Assembly (NCBI GenBank): GCA_015654835.1
Contig: JAATGG010000266.1
Coordinates: 1-63,490 of the forward strand
Source: Terriglobales bacterium
GTDB taxonomy: Bacteria > Acidobacteriota > Terriglobia > Terriglobales > Acidobacteriaceae
Length of the DNA: 63,490 bases
Direction: 5' to 3'
The notes below the pieces were generated by a model. The model searched no databases and was not told the DNA's origin. It worked only from the letters and a program-made list of their open reading frames with translations. The translations under genes and the position numbers were made by a program. Below are positions 1 through 8,878 of this stretch, piece by piece (positions within the stretch are counted from its first letter, which is position 1; each line of letters opens with the position of its first letter).

Positions 1-648
1 CCCCACCGCGGGACAGGCCAGGTTCAATAGCCCGTAGCTATGCGGCGTGCGGATTTCAAAGCTCAGTCAGAGCGTCTTTTCGGTGACCGGCATGATGCGC
101 GCCACCTGGGTCTGCATCTGGCGGCGCTCGAAGTTGAAACTCAGGCCCACCGGCTGCCAGGCAGCCGTCAACTCCCGGCACACGATCTCGACCACGCTGG
201 CCAGAATGGCCTCCTCAATGTCGGTAAGCTCGCGCAGCGGCCCTTCCTTGCCCTCGCCGCCCAGCAGCAGGTCGACGATCGGCGGCGCCAGCGCCAGATC
301 CAACTGCAGCACCGACAAGGCGCCCAGCGGCTCCAAACGCACCGAGGCAACGTAGCTGATTTCGGGGATCCGGAGCAGGAACTCGTTGAACTGGATCTGC
401 TCGGCAGAGACCAGATTGACCTGGAAACGGGTGCGGAGCCAGGCGGCAAGATTGTGGGTCAGGTTGCGGGCGAACAGGTCGTTCAACATGCTGATGGCGC
501 GCAATTGGTCGGTTGAAATCTGTCCCGCCGAAGAGAAGTTGTACGGCACGACCCGAGCGCGCACCTCGGTCGGAGGCGCCTCCGGTGTCGAGGTCCGCGC
601 CGCCTGGAAGAGGGCGTCGATCTCGTCCTGTTTGAGGATCTTTTCCAT
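1..648 (-). pseudogene. fliM: fliM, flagellar motor switch protein, interrupted by an in-frame TGA and cut by the window edge
   Basis: FliM sits in the C-ring, binds CheY-P and sets rotation direction. The reading frame opens with KQDEIDALF (residues 6-14), the CheY-P binding motif, followed by the FliM middle domain (RAISMLNDLFARN, LLLGGEG). After residue 193 (MPVTEKTL) a TGA lies at 67-69. The same frame then continues without a stop to base 1, giving LSFEIRTP, YGLLNL and ACPAVG, which is the expected FliM sequence with correct spacing. The TGA therefore replaces one sense codon; TGC or TGG would differ by a single base. A Shine-Dalgarno GAGGGG precedes the ATG at 648. As read, the protein would lose the C-terminal FliN-binding domain. 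This is either a real nonsense mutation or a base-call error. The family call is very sure. Confidence 0.88.
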
Positions 649-796
649 CAGTCGTTACCCCTCGCGTCTTGGAAACCGCTCACGTTAGTTTGCCTCCGAA
701 GTTTTTTTGCTGTCCGCTTGCCGCACAGCATGCTGCCCGTCTTCCGTCCTGCCCCGTTTGTTCCTGTCCGGTCCATTTTTTTGCGACGCTCTCCGC

Positions 797-1654
797 CTAA
801 TGCCGTGCCCGCTCCGAGGTTTTACGTGTCCGGTTCCGGTCGAACACACCCCGGCTGGCCAGGTCCTTGAGGGCGACCCGCAAGTGAACGACGGCCGAGG
901 CGTGCACCTGCGACACCCGCGATTCGACCACTCCCAGCGCCAGCCCGATTTCGCGCATGGTCATCTCCTCGTAGTAATAGAGGGTCATCACCAGGCGTTC
1001 GCGATCGGGCAGGTTGCTGATGGCCTCGGCGAGACGGTCTTCGAGTTCGCCGCGCAGACACCGGAACAGCGGGTCCTCTTCAGGCCGTCCAGGCACGTAG
1101 GCCAGTTCTTCATCCCCGGAGTCCTCGTTGCGCTCCATGTGCAGGGTGCCGATTTCCAGCCCCTTCAGATCTCCCAGAAGCTGCTGGTACTCTTCCAGGC
1201 TCAGGGACATTTCGACCGCCACCTCGGCCTCGCCCGGGGCATGGCCCAGACGCGCCGTCAGCACCCGGATCGCCTCTTCGACCGCGCGGCCCTTGCGGCG
1301 CAACTCCCGCGGACTCCAGTCGAGAGTCCGCAGGCTGTCCAGGATGGCGCCACGGATGCGAAACTGCGCGTAACTGCGAAACTGCACCTTCTTTGCCGGA
1401 TCGAACTTGGCGAAGGCGTCCATCAGCCCCACCACTCCGGCCGAAACCAGATCTTCGATGTCCACATGCTGCGGCAGACGCTCGTGGATCCTGCGGGCGA
1501 GAAACCGCACGATCGGCAGATGCTCAAGCAGCACCCGTTCCTGCTCGGCGGTCAGCATCGGAACTCCCGGCGCCACCGGCGGATAGCCGCCTCCCGCCAC
1601 TCCCCTGCGCTCTGCCCGTTCATTTCCTGCCGTTCCCGCGGTTTCGATTCCCAT
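797..1654 (-). CDS. fliA: RNA polymerase sigma-28 factor, FliA/WhiG family
   Basis: Alternative sigma factor for late flagellar genes. Region 2 is visible in IVRFLARRIHERL, DIEDLVSAGVVGLMDAF and FRSYAQFRIRGAILDSLR; the DWSPRELRRK stretch is characteristic of the FliA/WhiG group. Region 4 ends in ERLVMTLYYYEEMTMREIG with a helix-turn-helix near GVVESRVSQVHA. The ATG at 1654 is chosen because AGGGG lies about nine bases upstream; an in-frame TTG at 1681 would add nine residues. About 285 residues, slightly long for FliA owing to a Gly/Ala-rich N-terminus. It lies between flhA and fliM, so the sigma factor is co-transcribed with the export genes. The 148 bp between it and fliM show no gene. Confidence 0.92.
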   Translation of the reverse strand: MGIETAGTAGNERAERRGVAGGGYPPVAPGVPMLTAEQERVLLEHLPIVRFLARRIHERLPQHVDIEDLVSAGVVGLMDAFAKFDPAKKVQFRSYAQFRIRGAILDSLRTLDWSPRELRRKGRAVEEAIRVLTARLGHAPGEAEVAVEMSLSLEEYQQLLGDLKGLEIGTLHMERNEDSGDEELAYVPGRPEEDPLFRCLRGELEDRLAEAISNLPDRERLVMTLYYYEEMTMREIGLALGVVESRVSQVHASAVVHLRVALKDLASRGVFDRNRTRKTSERARH

Positions 1655-1708
1655 ATTTCCGGCCCCTTCATATAACTGCAAATCCCTGTCTGTCCCATCG
1701 CGACGGCC

Positions 1709-3814
1709 TTACCGCACCGTTCCTACGGGGCGGAGGCGAACCTCGGGTGGAATCTCTCCGGCCGATACGACGGCAAGCCGTGGCAGGATTGGTTCCAGCC
1801 AGCGCTTGACGTGATAACGCGCCGGACTCGGACAAAGAAGCACGGGAAGGGCCGCAGGCGATGCGGAGCCGATAAGTTGCCTCACAGAATCGGCGAGACG
1901 GCGCACCAGCGGCGCGCCCGGCTGCCCGCTTGAAGAGAGCATTCGCTGTCCGGTGTCGGGTGCGAGGGTGTTGAGAATCTCTTCTTCCATGGCCGGGTCG
2001 AGCAGCATCACCGGCAGCATTCCGTCGCCGTCCAGCAGCGGCTGGATCAGTCGCCGTCCCAGCGCCTGGCGGGCGGCTTCAACCAGGGCAATCGGGTTCT
2101 TGTTCATCGGCGCGGTTTCAAGCAGGGCTTCCAGAATCGAACCCAGGTCGCGGATCGAGACCCGCTCGCGCAGCAGCTGCTCCAGAACCCGGCCTACCTC
2201 GCCCAGGGTCAGCATCTTGGGAACCAACTCTTCCATCAGCTTGGGATGGCTCTCGTTCAAGCTGTCCATCAGCCGCTTGGTCTCCGCGCGGCCCAGCAGT
2301 TCATAGGCGTGCTGGCGGATGAGTTCTCCCAAATGGGTGGTGATGACCGTGACCGCGTCCACCACCGAATAGCCGGCGGCGATGGCCTGATCTTCCAGGG
2401 CTGGAGCGATCCAGATCGCGGGCACCCCGAAGGCGGGCTCCTTCGCTTCCTTGCCGGCCAGCGGACGCCGGCGCGGATCGCCGGACACGGCCAGCATCTG
2501 CGGCCCCTCGGTCTGCCAGCGGCCGATCTCCAGGCCGCGCAGGGAGAAAAGATATTCCCGAGGCTTCAGCCGGAGATTATCCGAAATATGGACGGGGGGG
2601 ACGAGAAAGCCCATCTCGGCGGAGAGATGGCGACGCAGCGAGCGAACCCGGCTCAGCAACTGTCCCCCCTGTTTCTCGTCCACAAGGGGAATCAACTGGA
2701 AGCCGATTTCGAGGGTCAAATCTTCCAGTCGCAGCAGCGCAGCTAGGTCGGAGCCCTGTGTTTGCTCGGCTTTTTTCTTGTCGGCAGGGCCGGCTTCGGT
2801 GGGGGCGACGGCTACCAGTGCGCTCGACGCAACCTTACGGCCACCCCAGAACAGGCCCGCAGCCACGGCCAGAAACGCGAACTTCGGGAGACCCGGAATC
2901 AGGCACATCGCTCCCGAAACGGCGCTGGCCATATAGAGGGTGCCGGGACGGGCCAGCAACTGCTGGCGAATCTCGGTGCCCAGCAGGCCAGCGGAGTTGG
3001 CCCGGGTCAGGGTGATGCCTCCGGCGACCGAGACGAGCAGCGAAGGAATCATGGTGACCAGTCCGTCGCCCACCGTCAAAACGGTATAGGTGCGCACCGC
3101 CTCGCCGAGTGCGACGCCCTGTTGCAAGGTACCGATCAGCAGGCCGGCGATAATGTTGATCGAAGTGATCAGGATGGTGGCCAGAGAATCGCGCTGGTTG
3201 AAGCGGGCCGCGCCGTCCATGGCGCCATAGAATTCGGCCTCCCGGGCGATGGCCTGGCGGCGGCGGCGCGCCTCGAGCTCGTCGATCAGGCCGGCATTCA
3301 TATCCGCGTCGATGGCCATCTGCTTGCCGGGCAGTGCGTCCAGGGTGAAACGCGCCGTGACCTCGGCGGTACGCACGGCGCCGTGCGAGACGACCAGGAA
3401 CTGGATGGCGATCAGGGCCAGAAACAGCACGAAGCCGACGACATAATTGCCGCCGACGACGAACTGCCCGAAGGCCTCGATCACCTTGCCGGCCGCCGCC
3501 GTGCCTTCCGAGCCGTGCAGCAGAATACGGCGGCTGGAGGCGATATTCAGGGCCAGCCGGAAGAGGGTCAGCAACAGCAGCAGGGTGGGAAAGACCGAGA
3601 GTTCTACCGCCCGGCGGATCTGCACCGCGGAGAGAAAGACCACGATTGAGGCGGCCATCGACAGCGCCAGCAAAAAGTCCAGGGCAGCGGAGGGCAGCGG
3701 CACCAGCATCACGAAGATGACGCTGATGGCGGCCATCGGCAGCGCAAACTCCCGCAGCCGCTGCAGGATCGATACGGGGGCCAGCGTGGTCGCGGGCAGT
3801 GCGGCAGTGCTCAT
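1709..3814 (-). CDS. flhA: flagellar export protein FlhA
   Basis: Core inner-membrane component of the flagellar type III export gate; its cytosolic domain receives chaperone-substrate complexes. The 701-residue length is normal. The N-terminal half is a run of hydrophobic segments (FALPMAAISVIFVMLVPL onward) with the conserved cytoplasmic FHIPEP-type loop, seen here in VTARFTLDALPGKQMAIDADMN and AEFYGAMDGAARF. The C-terminal cytosolic domain starts near residue 350, with PLVDEKQGGQLLSRV and later VRRLADSVRQL. The ATG at 3814 overlaps the flhB stop by four bases (ATGA), which indicates translational coupling. I see no disrupted motif. Confidence 0.96.
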   Translation of the reverse strand: MSTAALPATTLAPVSILQRLREFALPMAAISVIFVMLVPLPSAALDFLLALSMAASIVVFLSAVQIRRAVELSVFPTLLLLLTLFRLALNIASSRRILLHGSEGTAAAGKVIEAFGQFVVGGNYVVGFVLFLALIAIQFLVVSHGAVRTAEVTARFTLDALPGKQMAIDADMNAGLIDELEARRRRQAIAREAEFYGAMDGAARFNQRDSLATILITSINIIAGLLIGTLQQGVALGEAVRTYTVLTVGDGLVTMIPSLLVSVAGGITLTRANSAGLLGTEIRQQLLARPGTLYMASAVSGAMCLIPGLPKFAFLAVAAGLFWGGRKVASSALVAVAPTEAGPADKKKAEQTQGSDLAALLRLEDLTLEIGFQLIPLVDEKQGGQLLSRVRSLRRHLSAEMGFLVPPVHISDNLRLKPREYLFSLRGLEIGRWQTEGPQMLAVSGDPRRRPLAGKEAKEPAFGVPAIWIAPALEDQAIAAGYSVVDAVTVITTHLGELIRQHAYELLGRAETKRLMDSLNESHPKLMEELVPKMLTLGEVGRVLEQLLRERVSIRDLGSILEALLETAPMNKNPIALVEAARQALGRRLIQPLLDGDGMLPVMLLDPAMEEEILNTLAPDTGQRMLSSSGQPGAPLVRRLADSVRQLIGSASPAALPVLLCPSPARYHVKRWLEPILPRLAVVSAGEIPPEVRLRPVGTVR

Positions 3815-5064
3815 TGCGGGTCTCCTTCAATAGGTGGCAACGTCGGTGGCAGACTGGACGGCAAGGCGGAAGGAATCACGGCAGACGGCCGGGCAGGATC
3901 GGAACGGCCCGGACTCGGCCGACCGGAGTTCGGCCCCGCACCGGGCCAGCCAGTACCGGCTCGTCCGGCTGCCTGGGCACGCGCCGCGTTTTCCCGGGCA
4001 CGCCGTTCGCGCAGTTCGCTCTCCACCCGCTGGCGATAGAGGTAGGCCAGAATGGCGGCGACCGCGGCATAAAGATCGACGGGAATCGCCTGCCCCACTT
4101 CGACCGACTTATAGAGCGAGCGGGCCAGCGGCGGGTTCTCGATGATCGGCACCCCCGCCCATCGCGCCTCGGCCTTGATCTCCTCGGCCAGCAGGTTGCG
4201 CCCTTTGGCCAACACCTTGGGCGCTTCCATGGTGCCGAAGTCGAAGCCCAGGGCCACGGCATAATGGGTTGGATTGGTCAGCACCACCGCGGCCTTGCTC
4301 ACATCGGCCTTGACCCGGCGGCGGCGCATCTGACGCTGCAGGCCGCGAATACGGCTGCGAATCTGCGGGTTGCCCTCGGTCTGCTTGGCCTCGTCCCGCA
4401 TATCTTCGCGACTCATCTTCAGGCGCGACTCGCGGCTCTGCCACTCGACGAGATAGTCCACCGCTGCCCAGGCGAAGAGCAGCCAGGCGGCGGCCTGCAG
4501 CAGCCCGAATACGTCGCTGGCCAGCATTTCCAGCCGCGTCGTCGAGAAGGGAGGCAAGGTCAACTGCCGTCCGATCCGCTGCACGGCAAAGACCGCCAGC
4601 AGACTGGCAGGGATCAGCGACTTGCCCAGGCGCGCCGCTGCCCGCAGGGAGAACAGGTTCTTGATGTTGCTCACCGGATTAATGCGGTTTGGCTTGAAGC
4701 CGACCGCCCCGGCGTAGAAGCTGATGCCCCCGGTCTGCAGCACGCCCACGAGAAGCACTGCGCCGGCCACCACGGCCATGACCAGAGCCACCGGCCACAG
4801 AACCGACATCGACAGCCCGCGCAGCGCGGCGAGGGTGGGCTGAATCGTATCCGGTTCCCAATTTTGCGGCATACCCAGGCTAAGAAAGCCGGCAAAGGCC
4901 GTTCGCCAGGCCAGCAGCGAATGGCTGCCCATCACTCCCAGGGCAATGATTCCAGCCAGGGTGCCAGCCGCCGACGACAGCTCGCGGCTGTGCAGAATAT
5001 CGCCTTCCTTGCGGGCCTGTTCGCGGCGATGCTGTGTGGCCTGTTCTGTGCGCTCTCCGGGCAT
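3811..5064 (-). CDS. flhB: flagellar export switch protein FlhB
   Basis: Export-gate protein that switches substrate class from rod/hook to filament after self-cleavage. It starts with ERTEQATQHRREQARKEG, the typical FlhB N-terminus, followed by four hydrophobic segments. The autocleavage motif NPTH is at residues 264-267, inside VVLTNPTHYAVAL, so the switch should work. The protein is 417 residues, longer than usual (about 350-380), because of an Ala/Arg-rich then Pro/Ser-rich tail of about 60 residues after ESELRERRARE. That tail looks disordered and is probably lineage-specific. It overlaps flhA by four bases and follows fliR after three bases. Confidence 0.96.
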   Translation of the reverse strand: MPGERTEQATQHRREQARKEGDILHSRELSSAAGTLAGIIALGVMGSHSLLAWRTAFAGFLSLGMPQNWEPDTIQPTLAALRGLSMSVLWPVALVMAVVAGAVLLVGVLQTGGISFYAGAVGFKPNRINPVSNIKNLFSLRAAARLGKSLIPASLLAVFAVQRIGRQLTLPPFSTTRLEMLASDVFGLLQAAAWLLFAWAAVDYLVEWQSRESRLKMSREDMRDEAKQTEGNPQIRSRIRGLQRQMRRRRVKADVSKAAVVLTNPTHYAVALGFDFGTMEAPKVLAKGRNLLAEEIKAEARWAGVPIIENPPLARSLYKSVEVGQAIPVDLYAAVAAILAYLYRQRVESELRERRARENAARAQAAGRAGTGWPGAGPNSGRPSPGRSDPARPSAVIPSALPSSLPPTLPPIEGDPQ

Positions 5065-5067
5065 CGG

Positions 5068-5871
5068 CTATCCCCCCACCCCAGCAACCGCCCCGTAGCC
5101 GGGAGCCGAGATCAGCCGCTCCGCCATATCCAGCAGGGCATCGAAGCGGGCCTCGATAAAGCGCGGCCACAAGGCCAGCGAGCCAATCAGAATCACAAAG
5201 CCGGTGAGGGTCTTGAGAGGCACGGTCAGCGACTGCACAGGCAGTTGCGGACTGAGTTTGCCGAGCAGAGCCACGGCCACCTCGACCAGCAGCGTGGCTG
5301 CCAGGACCGGTGCCGCCAACTCTACGCCAGCCAGAAAGATGCCTCCGGCCGCGCGCACAATGGCCAGGCCGGCCGTCGGCGCCAATGCGTAGGTCCCCAG
5401 CGGCACGGCACGAAAGCTGCGCACCATCGACGCGAGCAGGATGCGATCGAGCCCGGCGCCGATCACCACCAATGTGCCCATCAACTGAAACAGGTCGCCC
5501 ATCAACGGAGTTTCGATCGAGGAAGAGGGATCCAGCAGGTTGACTAACGAGAAACTGAACTGGAGGCCGACAATCTGACCGGCGAACAGCATCATCTCGT
5601 CGAGCAGAACCAGCGTGAGTCCGTAGACCAGCCCTACCGAGACCTCGCCCAGCAGGGCGGAAAAGTTGAGTTCCACCTTCGCGTTGGGCAGCGTGGCCAC
5701 CAGAGGAGCCAGCAGGAACGCGACCGCCAGCACGAACACCGCCTTGACGCGTATGGACAGTGCCTTCGACGAAAAGAATGGAGCAAACGCCACCATGCCG
5801 CTCACCCGCACCAGGGCCAGCGTCATCGCGCTCAAGAAACTGCTCCACTCCACTTCGCTTCCGTGCGGCAT
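5068..5871 (-). CDS. fliR: flagellar export protein FliR
   Basis: Integral membrane component of the FliP-FliQ-FliR export channel. The 267-residue protein has six or so hydrophobic stretches and FliR hallmarks: ALVRVSGMVAFAPFF near the N-terminus, GEVSVGLVYGLTLVLL, FAGQIVGLQFSFSL and the LLDPSSS loop. I chose the ATG at 5871 because an upstream in-frame start at 5961 would overlap most of the fliQ 3' end and encode non-FliR sequence. It lies 20 bases after fliQ and three before flhB in the same operon. Confidence 0.94.
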   Translation of the reverse strand: MPHGSEVEWSSFLSAMTLALVRVSGMVAFAPFFSSKALSIRVKAVFVLAVAFLLAPLVATLPNAKVELNFSALLGEVSVGLVYGLTLVLLDEMMLFAGQIVGLQFSFSLVNLLDPSSSIETPLMGDLFQLMGTLVVIGAGLDRILLASMVRSFRAVPLGTYALAPTAGLAIVRAAGGIFLAGVELAAPVLAATLLVEVAVALLGKLSPQLPVQSLTVPLKTLTGFVILIGSLALWPRFIEARFDALLDMAERLISAPGYGAVAGVGG

Positions 5872-5891
5872 CGGTGTTTTCTCTCGGGCTC

Positions 5892-6161
5892 TTAGCCCAC
5901 GTAACGGTGCAGGTCGGAGATCAGCAGCCGGGTATAGGTCGCCATCCGGCCCAGGAACCACGGCATGCCAACCAGCATGATCATTGCCACCGCAGCCAGC
6001 CGGGGCACACTGGTCAGAGACTGCTCCTGCAGGCTGGTGAGGGTCTGCACCAGGCTCAGCAGAAAACTCAGCAAGGCCGATGCAATCAACACCGGCGCGG
6101 CCAGAATCATGGCCTCTTTCATCAACTGCCGCAGCAGCTCGGACACCATGTCAGGCGTCAT
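5892..6161 (-). CDS. fliQ: flagellar export protein FliQ
   Basis: Small two-helix channel subunit of the export gate. At 89 residues it has the family's normal length. It begins MTPDMVSELLRQLMKEA and has two hydrophobic helices, around residues 16-38 and 55-75, separated by SLQEQSLTSVPR, a variant of the conserved FliQ loop. A strong GGAGGT sits five bases upstream of the ATG at 6161, which fixes the start. It lies 11 bases after fliP. Confidence 0.95.
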   Translation of the reverse strand: MTPDMVSELLRQLMKEAMILAAPVLIASALLSFLLSLVQTLTSLQEQSLTSVPRLAAVAMIMLVGMPWFLGRMATYTRLLISDLHRYVG

Positions 6162-6172
6162 ACGGACCTCCT

Positions 6173-6880
6173 TCAAAAACTCTTCAACAGCGAACCGGCC
6201 AGCAGGTTCCAGCCATCCACCATCACGAACAGCAGGATCTTCAAGGGCGTCGAGATCACCACGGGCGGCAATTGAAACATGCCGATCGAAGTGGTGATCG
6301 AAGCCGTGACCATGTCGATCAACAAAAAAGGCAGATAAAGCACGGCGCCGATGGCGAATCCGGCCTTCAGTTCGGAAAGAATGTAGGCCGGCACCACCAC
6401 ACGCATGGGCAGGTCGTCCGGCTTGTTGGGCCGTGGAATCTGACCGGCTGCCGTGAACAGTCCCAGGTCCTTCTCCCGCGCATACCGCAGCAGAAAGTGC
6501 TTCAGCGGCTGCGCGCCGCGGTCGATGGCGTCCATGCCGGTGATCTGGCCGGCGCGAAACGGTTCGACGGCCTGCTGATCGATCTGGGTCAGCACCGGAG
6601 TCATCAGGAACCAGGTCATCATCAGCGCCAGCCCCATCAGGGTCGGGTTCGACGGCGCGGTTTGTGTGCCCAGCGCCTGGCGTAGAAAGTGAAAGACCAC
6701 CAGCAGCCGCACCAGGGGCGTCATGGCCATCAGGATTGCGGGCAACAGTGTAATCAGCGTAAGGACGAAGACAATCGTCCAGGGGGTCGAGTCCGAGGGA
6801 TGCAGACGCGCGTTCAGGTCCGGCAGCAACGGCATGGAAGCAGCCGAGGCGGTGCGCGCCGCGGCCAGCAGTGCTACCAC
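6173..6880 (-). CDS. fliP: flagellar export protein FliP
   Basis: Main pore-forming subunit of the FliPQR export channel. The 235-residue protein has an N-terminal hydrophobic segment that could act as a signal sequence, then FLRQALGTQTAPSNP, LALMMTWFLMTPV and the C-terminal GFAIGAVLYLPFLLIDMV, all strong FliP features. The start is GTG at 6880 and overlaps the fliO 3' end by seven bases; no better ATG is available. The middle periplasmic loop (about residues 100-165) is normal for the family. Confidence 0.95.
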   Translation of the reverse strand: MVALLAAARTASAASMPLLPDLNARLHPSDSTPWTIVFVLTLITLLPAILMAMTPLVRLLVVFHFLRQALGTQTAPSNPTLMGLALMMTWFLMTPVLTQIDQQAVEPFRAGQITGMDAIDRGAQPLKHFLLRYAREKDLGLFTAAGQIPRPNKPDDLPMRVVVPAYILSELKAGFAIGAVLYLPFLLIDMVTASITTSIGMFQLPPVVISTPLKILLFVMVDGWNLLAGSLLKSF

Positions 6881-7164
6881 GAGACCCTCGCAGACGCTTG
6901 CGAAGCGGACGAAGAGCGAGCGCCGTTGCGGCGGCGCTCATCGAGCGCGTAAAAAGCAGGTGCGCCTTCCGGAGATGTCGCGATCAGAAACCGCCGTCCC
7001 TCCGCTTCCACCAGGGCCAGCGATTGCCTCGGCGCCAGCGTGATGCGCTCCAGCAAAGCCAGCTTCGGCTTCGACCGCTGCACGCCCTTCCACCGCTCCA
7101 GCAGCCACCCGGTCAAGCCCGCGACTGGCGCTGCTGTTTTTTCTCTGTTTTCGGTTCGCTTCAT
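6874..7164 (-). CDS. fliO: FliO-like flagellar assembly protein, short and without an obvious membrane helix
   Basis: FliO helps FliP assemble. Identification rests on position between fliN and fliP and on the core LALLERITLAPRQSLALVEAEGRRFLIATSPEG, here quoted only as the segments LLERITLAP, LALVEAEGRRFLIA and TSPEG, which match the FliO C-terminal domain. The ATG at 7164 has AGAGG seven bases upstream; a GTG at 7206 would add 14 residues. Typical FliO has an N-terminal transmembrane helix. None is evident here: the N-terminus is basic and only weakly hydrophobic. It may be membrane-peripheral. The protein is poorly conserved, so the symbol is moderately sure. Confidence 0.7.
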   Translation of the reverse strand: MKRTENREKTAAPVAGLTGWLLERWKGVQRSKPKLALLERITLAPRQSLALVEAEGRRFLIATSPEGAPAFYALDERRRNGARSSSASQASARVSW

Positions 7165-7213
7165 TCCCCGGCCTCTCTCCCCGCGTTCTTTTCTACAAAC
7201 TCCCACCCGCCGT

Positions 7214-7576
7214 TCAGGCCAGCCGGGTCACCCGTACCGCCAACTGCGATTCGATCACTTCGAACTCGCTCCAGGCCAGTTGCACTTCGCCGGAGGCCAG
7301 CGGCACATCGTCGCCGTGTCCCCAGTCGCTCTCGATGACCTGTCCCGGTTCGATAGCCAGCAGGTTGCGGACACGGAAGTCGCGAATCGGCACTGCCACG
7401 TCCAGTTCCACGGGCAGCCGCGCCACCGACGATCCCATGGGAATACTGCCGGCTTCTTCCGGTTCGGAATGCGAAGGCACCAACGCCTGTTCGGCCGCCA
7501 GTTCGGCTGCGCTCTGCGTCTCCGGCGCTTTGGAGGGGTCGAGGGAGGCTGTCGGCATCGTATGTGTGGTGGCCAT
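7214..7576 (-). CDS. fliN: flagellar motor switch protein FliN (SpoA domain)
   Basis: C-ring subunit that joins FliM and supports export. About 120 residues: a variable Ala/Glu-rich N-terminus of about 50, then the SpoA/FliN domain with ARLPVELDVAVPIRDFRV, LLAIEPGQVIESDW and LASGEVQLAWSEFEVI. It is the first gene of the flagellar operon in this window; upstream lies a 348-bp gap facing the divergent pdxS. Its normal partner FliM is interrupted at the other end of the operon. Confidence 0.92.
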   Translation of the reverse strand: MATTHTMPTASLDPSKAPETQSAAELAAEQALVPSHSEPEEAGSIPMGSSVARLPVELDVAVPIRDFRVRNLLAIEPGQVIESDWGHGDDVPLASGEVQLAWSEFEVIESQLAVRVTRLA

Positions 7577-7924
7577 GCCCTGAGATCAGCAGAACAGTGA
7601 CCAGAACTGGGACAGAAATGATGAGAAAAATTTAACGAGGAGCGCCGAGAGTGATCGTGAGAGTTTTCTTGCCCGCCTGCTAGAGGGGAAACCGGACGCC
7701 AACATCGCTGCTACACTGGTAGCTGCTAGAGTGTGTTCTCTCCCTGGCATTTCCAGCTTGCGAAGTTCATGGGCCCAGCGGGTTGCCGGGGGCCAAACCG
7801 AGCGGAATCTGCAGAACGGGACGGATCGGACACCCTCGAGTCCAAGCGCGGTGGCTGAGCGCAATTTTTCTGAGCATGATTTTCCGGGCCGAACCGGGGA
7901 CGGCTCTGAACCGAGGTCGAAGAG
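7577..7924. other. divergent intergenic region between fliN and pdxS
   Basis: This 348-bp gap holds the upstream regions of two divergent operons. I see no credible ORF. I looked for a sigma-28 (TAAA/GCCGATAA) or sigma-54 (TGGCAC/TTGC) promoter on the fliN side and found no convincing match. GAGG about nine bases before the pdxS ATG is its ribosome-binding site. Confidence 0.5.
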
Positions 7925-8878
7925 ATGGCTGAATTGAACGGGAACAAGAATTTTGGAAGTACCAGCTTGCGTCTGAAAGTAGGCTTGGCCGAGATGCTCA
8001 AGGGCGGAGTCATCATGGACGTCATGAACGTGGAGCAGGCCCGTATCGCCGAAGAGGCTGGCGCCACTTCGGTTATGGCCCTTGAACGGGTTCCAGCCAT
8101 GATTCGCGCCGAAGGCGGCGTCGCCCGCATGGCCAGTCCGCGTCTGATCAAGCAGATCATCCAGGCGGTTTCGATTCCGGTGATGGCCAAGGCCCGCATC
8201 GGTCACTTTGCCGAAGCGCAGATTCTGCAGGAACTGGGCGTCGACTTCATCGATGAGAGCGAGGTTCTTACTCCTGCCGATGAAGTACACCACATCGACA
8301 AGCATGCTTTCACGACGCCTTTTGTCTGCGGTGCGCGCAACCTGGGCGAGGCTCTGCGGCGGATTGCCGAGGGTGCGGCCATGATCCGCACCAAGGGCGA
8401 GGCGGGCACCGGCGACGTGGTGCACGCTGTGCAACATATGCGCCAGATTACAAAGGAAATGAAGGCTCTGACGGTTCTGAGCGAGCAGGAACTCTACGCC
8501 GCAGCCAAGGATCATCAGGCGCCTTACGAACTGATTCGCATGGTTGCGCAGACCGGCAAGCTGCCGGTGCCCAACTTCTCGGCAGGCGGCATTGCCACAC
8601 CGGCCGACGCTGCGCTGATGATGCAGCTTGGCGCCGAGGCGGTTTTTGTCGGTTCGGGCATCTTCATGAAAGAACGGGCAACCCCTCTGGATGTCGAAAA
8701 CGATCCCAAGGAACGCGAAGAGGCTGTCTCCCGCGCCAAGGCCATCGTGGCTGCGACCACTCACTACAAGGACCCCAAGATTCTGGCCGAAGTCAGCGAG
8801 CAGGTTACCGGCACCATGAAGGGCCTGGCTGCCGCCGGTCTTGAAGAGTCTCAACTACTGCAGACACGGGGCTGGTAG
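7925..8878 (+). CDS. pdxS: pyridoxal 5'-phosphate synthase, synthase subunit PdxS
   Basis: PdxS makes pyridoxal phosphate from ribose 5-phosphate, glyceraldehyde 3-phosphate and ammonia supplied by PdxT, the DXP-independent vitamin B6 route. The 317-residue TIM-barrel protein is close to invariant: [15 protein letters not shown] with Asp32, [10 protein letters not shown] with catalytic Lys89, and GEAGTGDVV after Lys157. Spacing of the two lysines equals that in Bacillus (81 and 149). The C-terminal tail, which contacts neighbouring subunits, is present. The pdxT frame follows immediately, which fits a two-gene operon. Confidence 0.98.
   Translation: MAELNGNKNFGSTSLRLKVGLAEMLKGGVIMDVMNVEQARIAEEAGATSVMALERVPAMIRAEGGVARMASPRLIKQIIQAVSIPVMAKARIGHFAEAQILQELGVDFIDESEVLTPADEVHHIDKHAFTTPFVCGARNLGEALRRIAEGAAMIRTKGEAGTGDVVHAVQHMRQITKEMKALTVLSEQELYAAAKDHQAPYELIRMVAQTGKLPVPNFSAGGIATPADAALMMQLGAEAVFVGSGIFMKERATPLDVENDPKEREEAVSRAKAIVAATTHYKDPKILAEVSEQVTGTMKGLAAAGLEESQLLQTRGW

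Noticed and set aside
707-1675. 322-codon plus-strand ORF opposite fliA
   Set aside because: Shadow frame of a strong sigma-factor gene; composition rich in Gln, His and Arg and no domain pattern.
3799-5547. 582-codon plus-strand ORF opposite flhB and fliR
   Set aside because: Long only because GC-rich codon bias on the other strand suppresses stops; the sequence is Gln/His/Arg-rich with no fold signature.
7577-7924. Sigma-28 or sigma-54 promoter before fliN
   Set aside because: No sequence matched both boxes with correct spacing.
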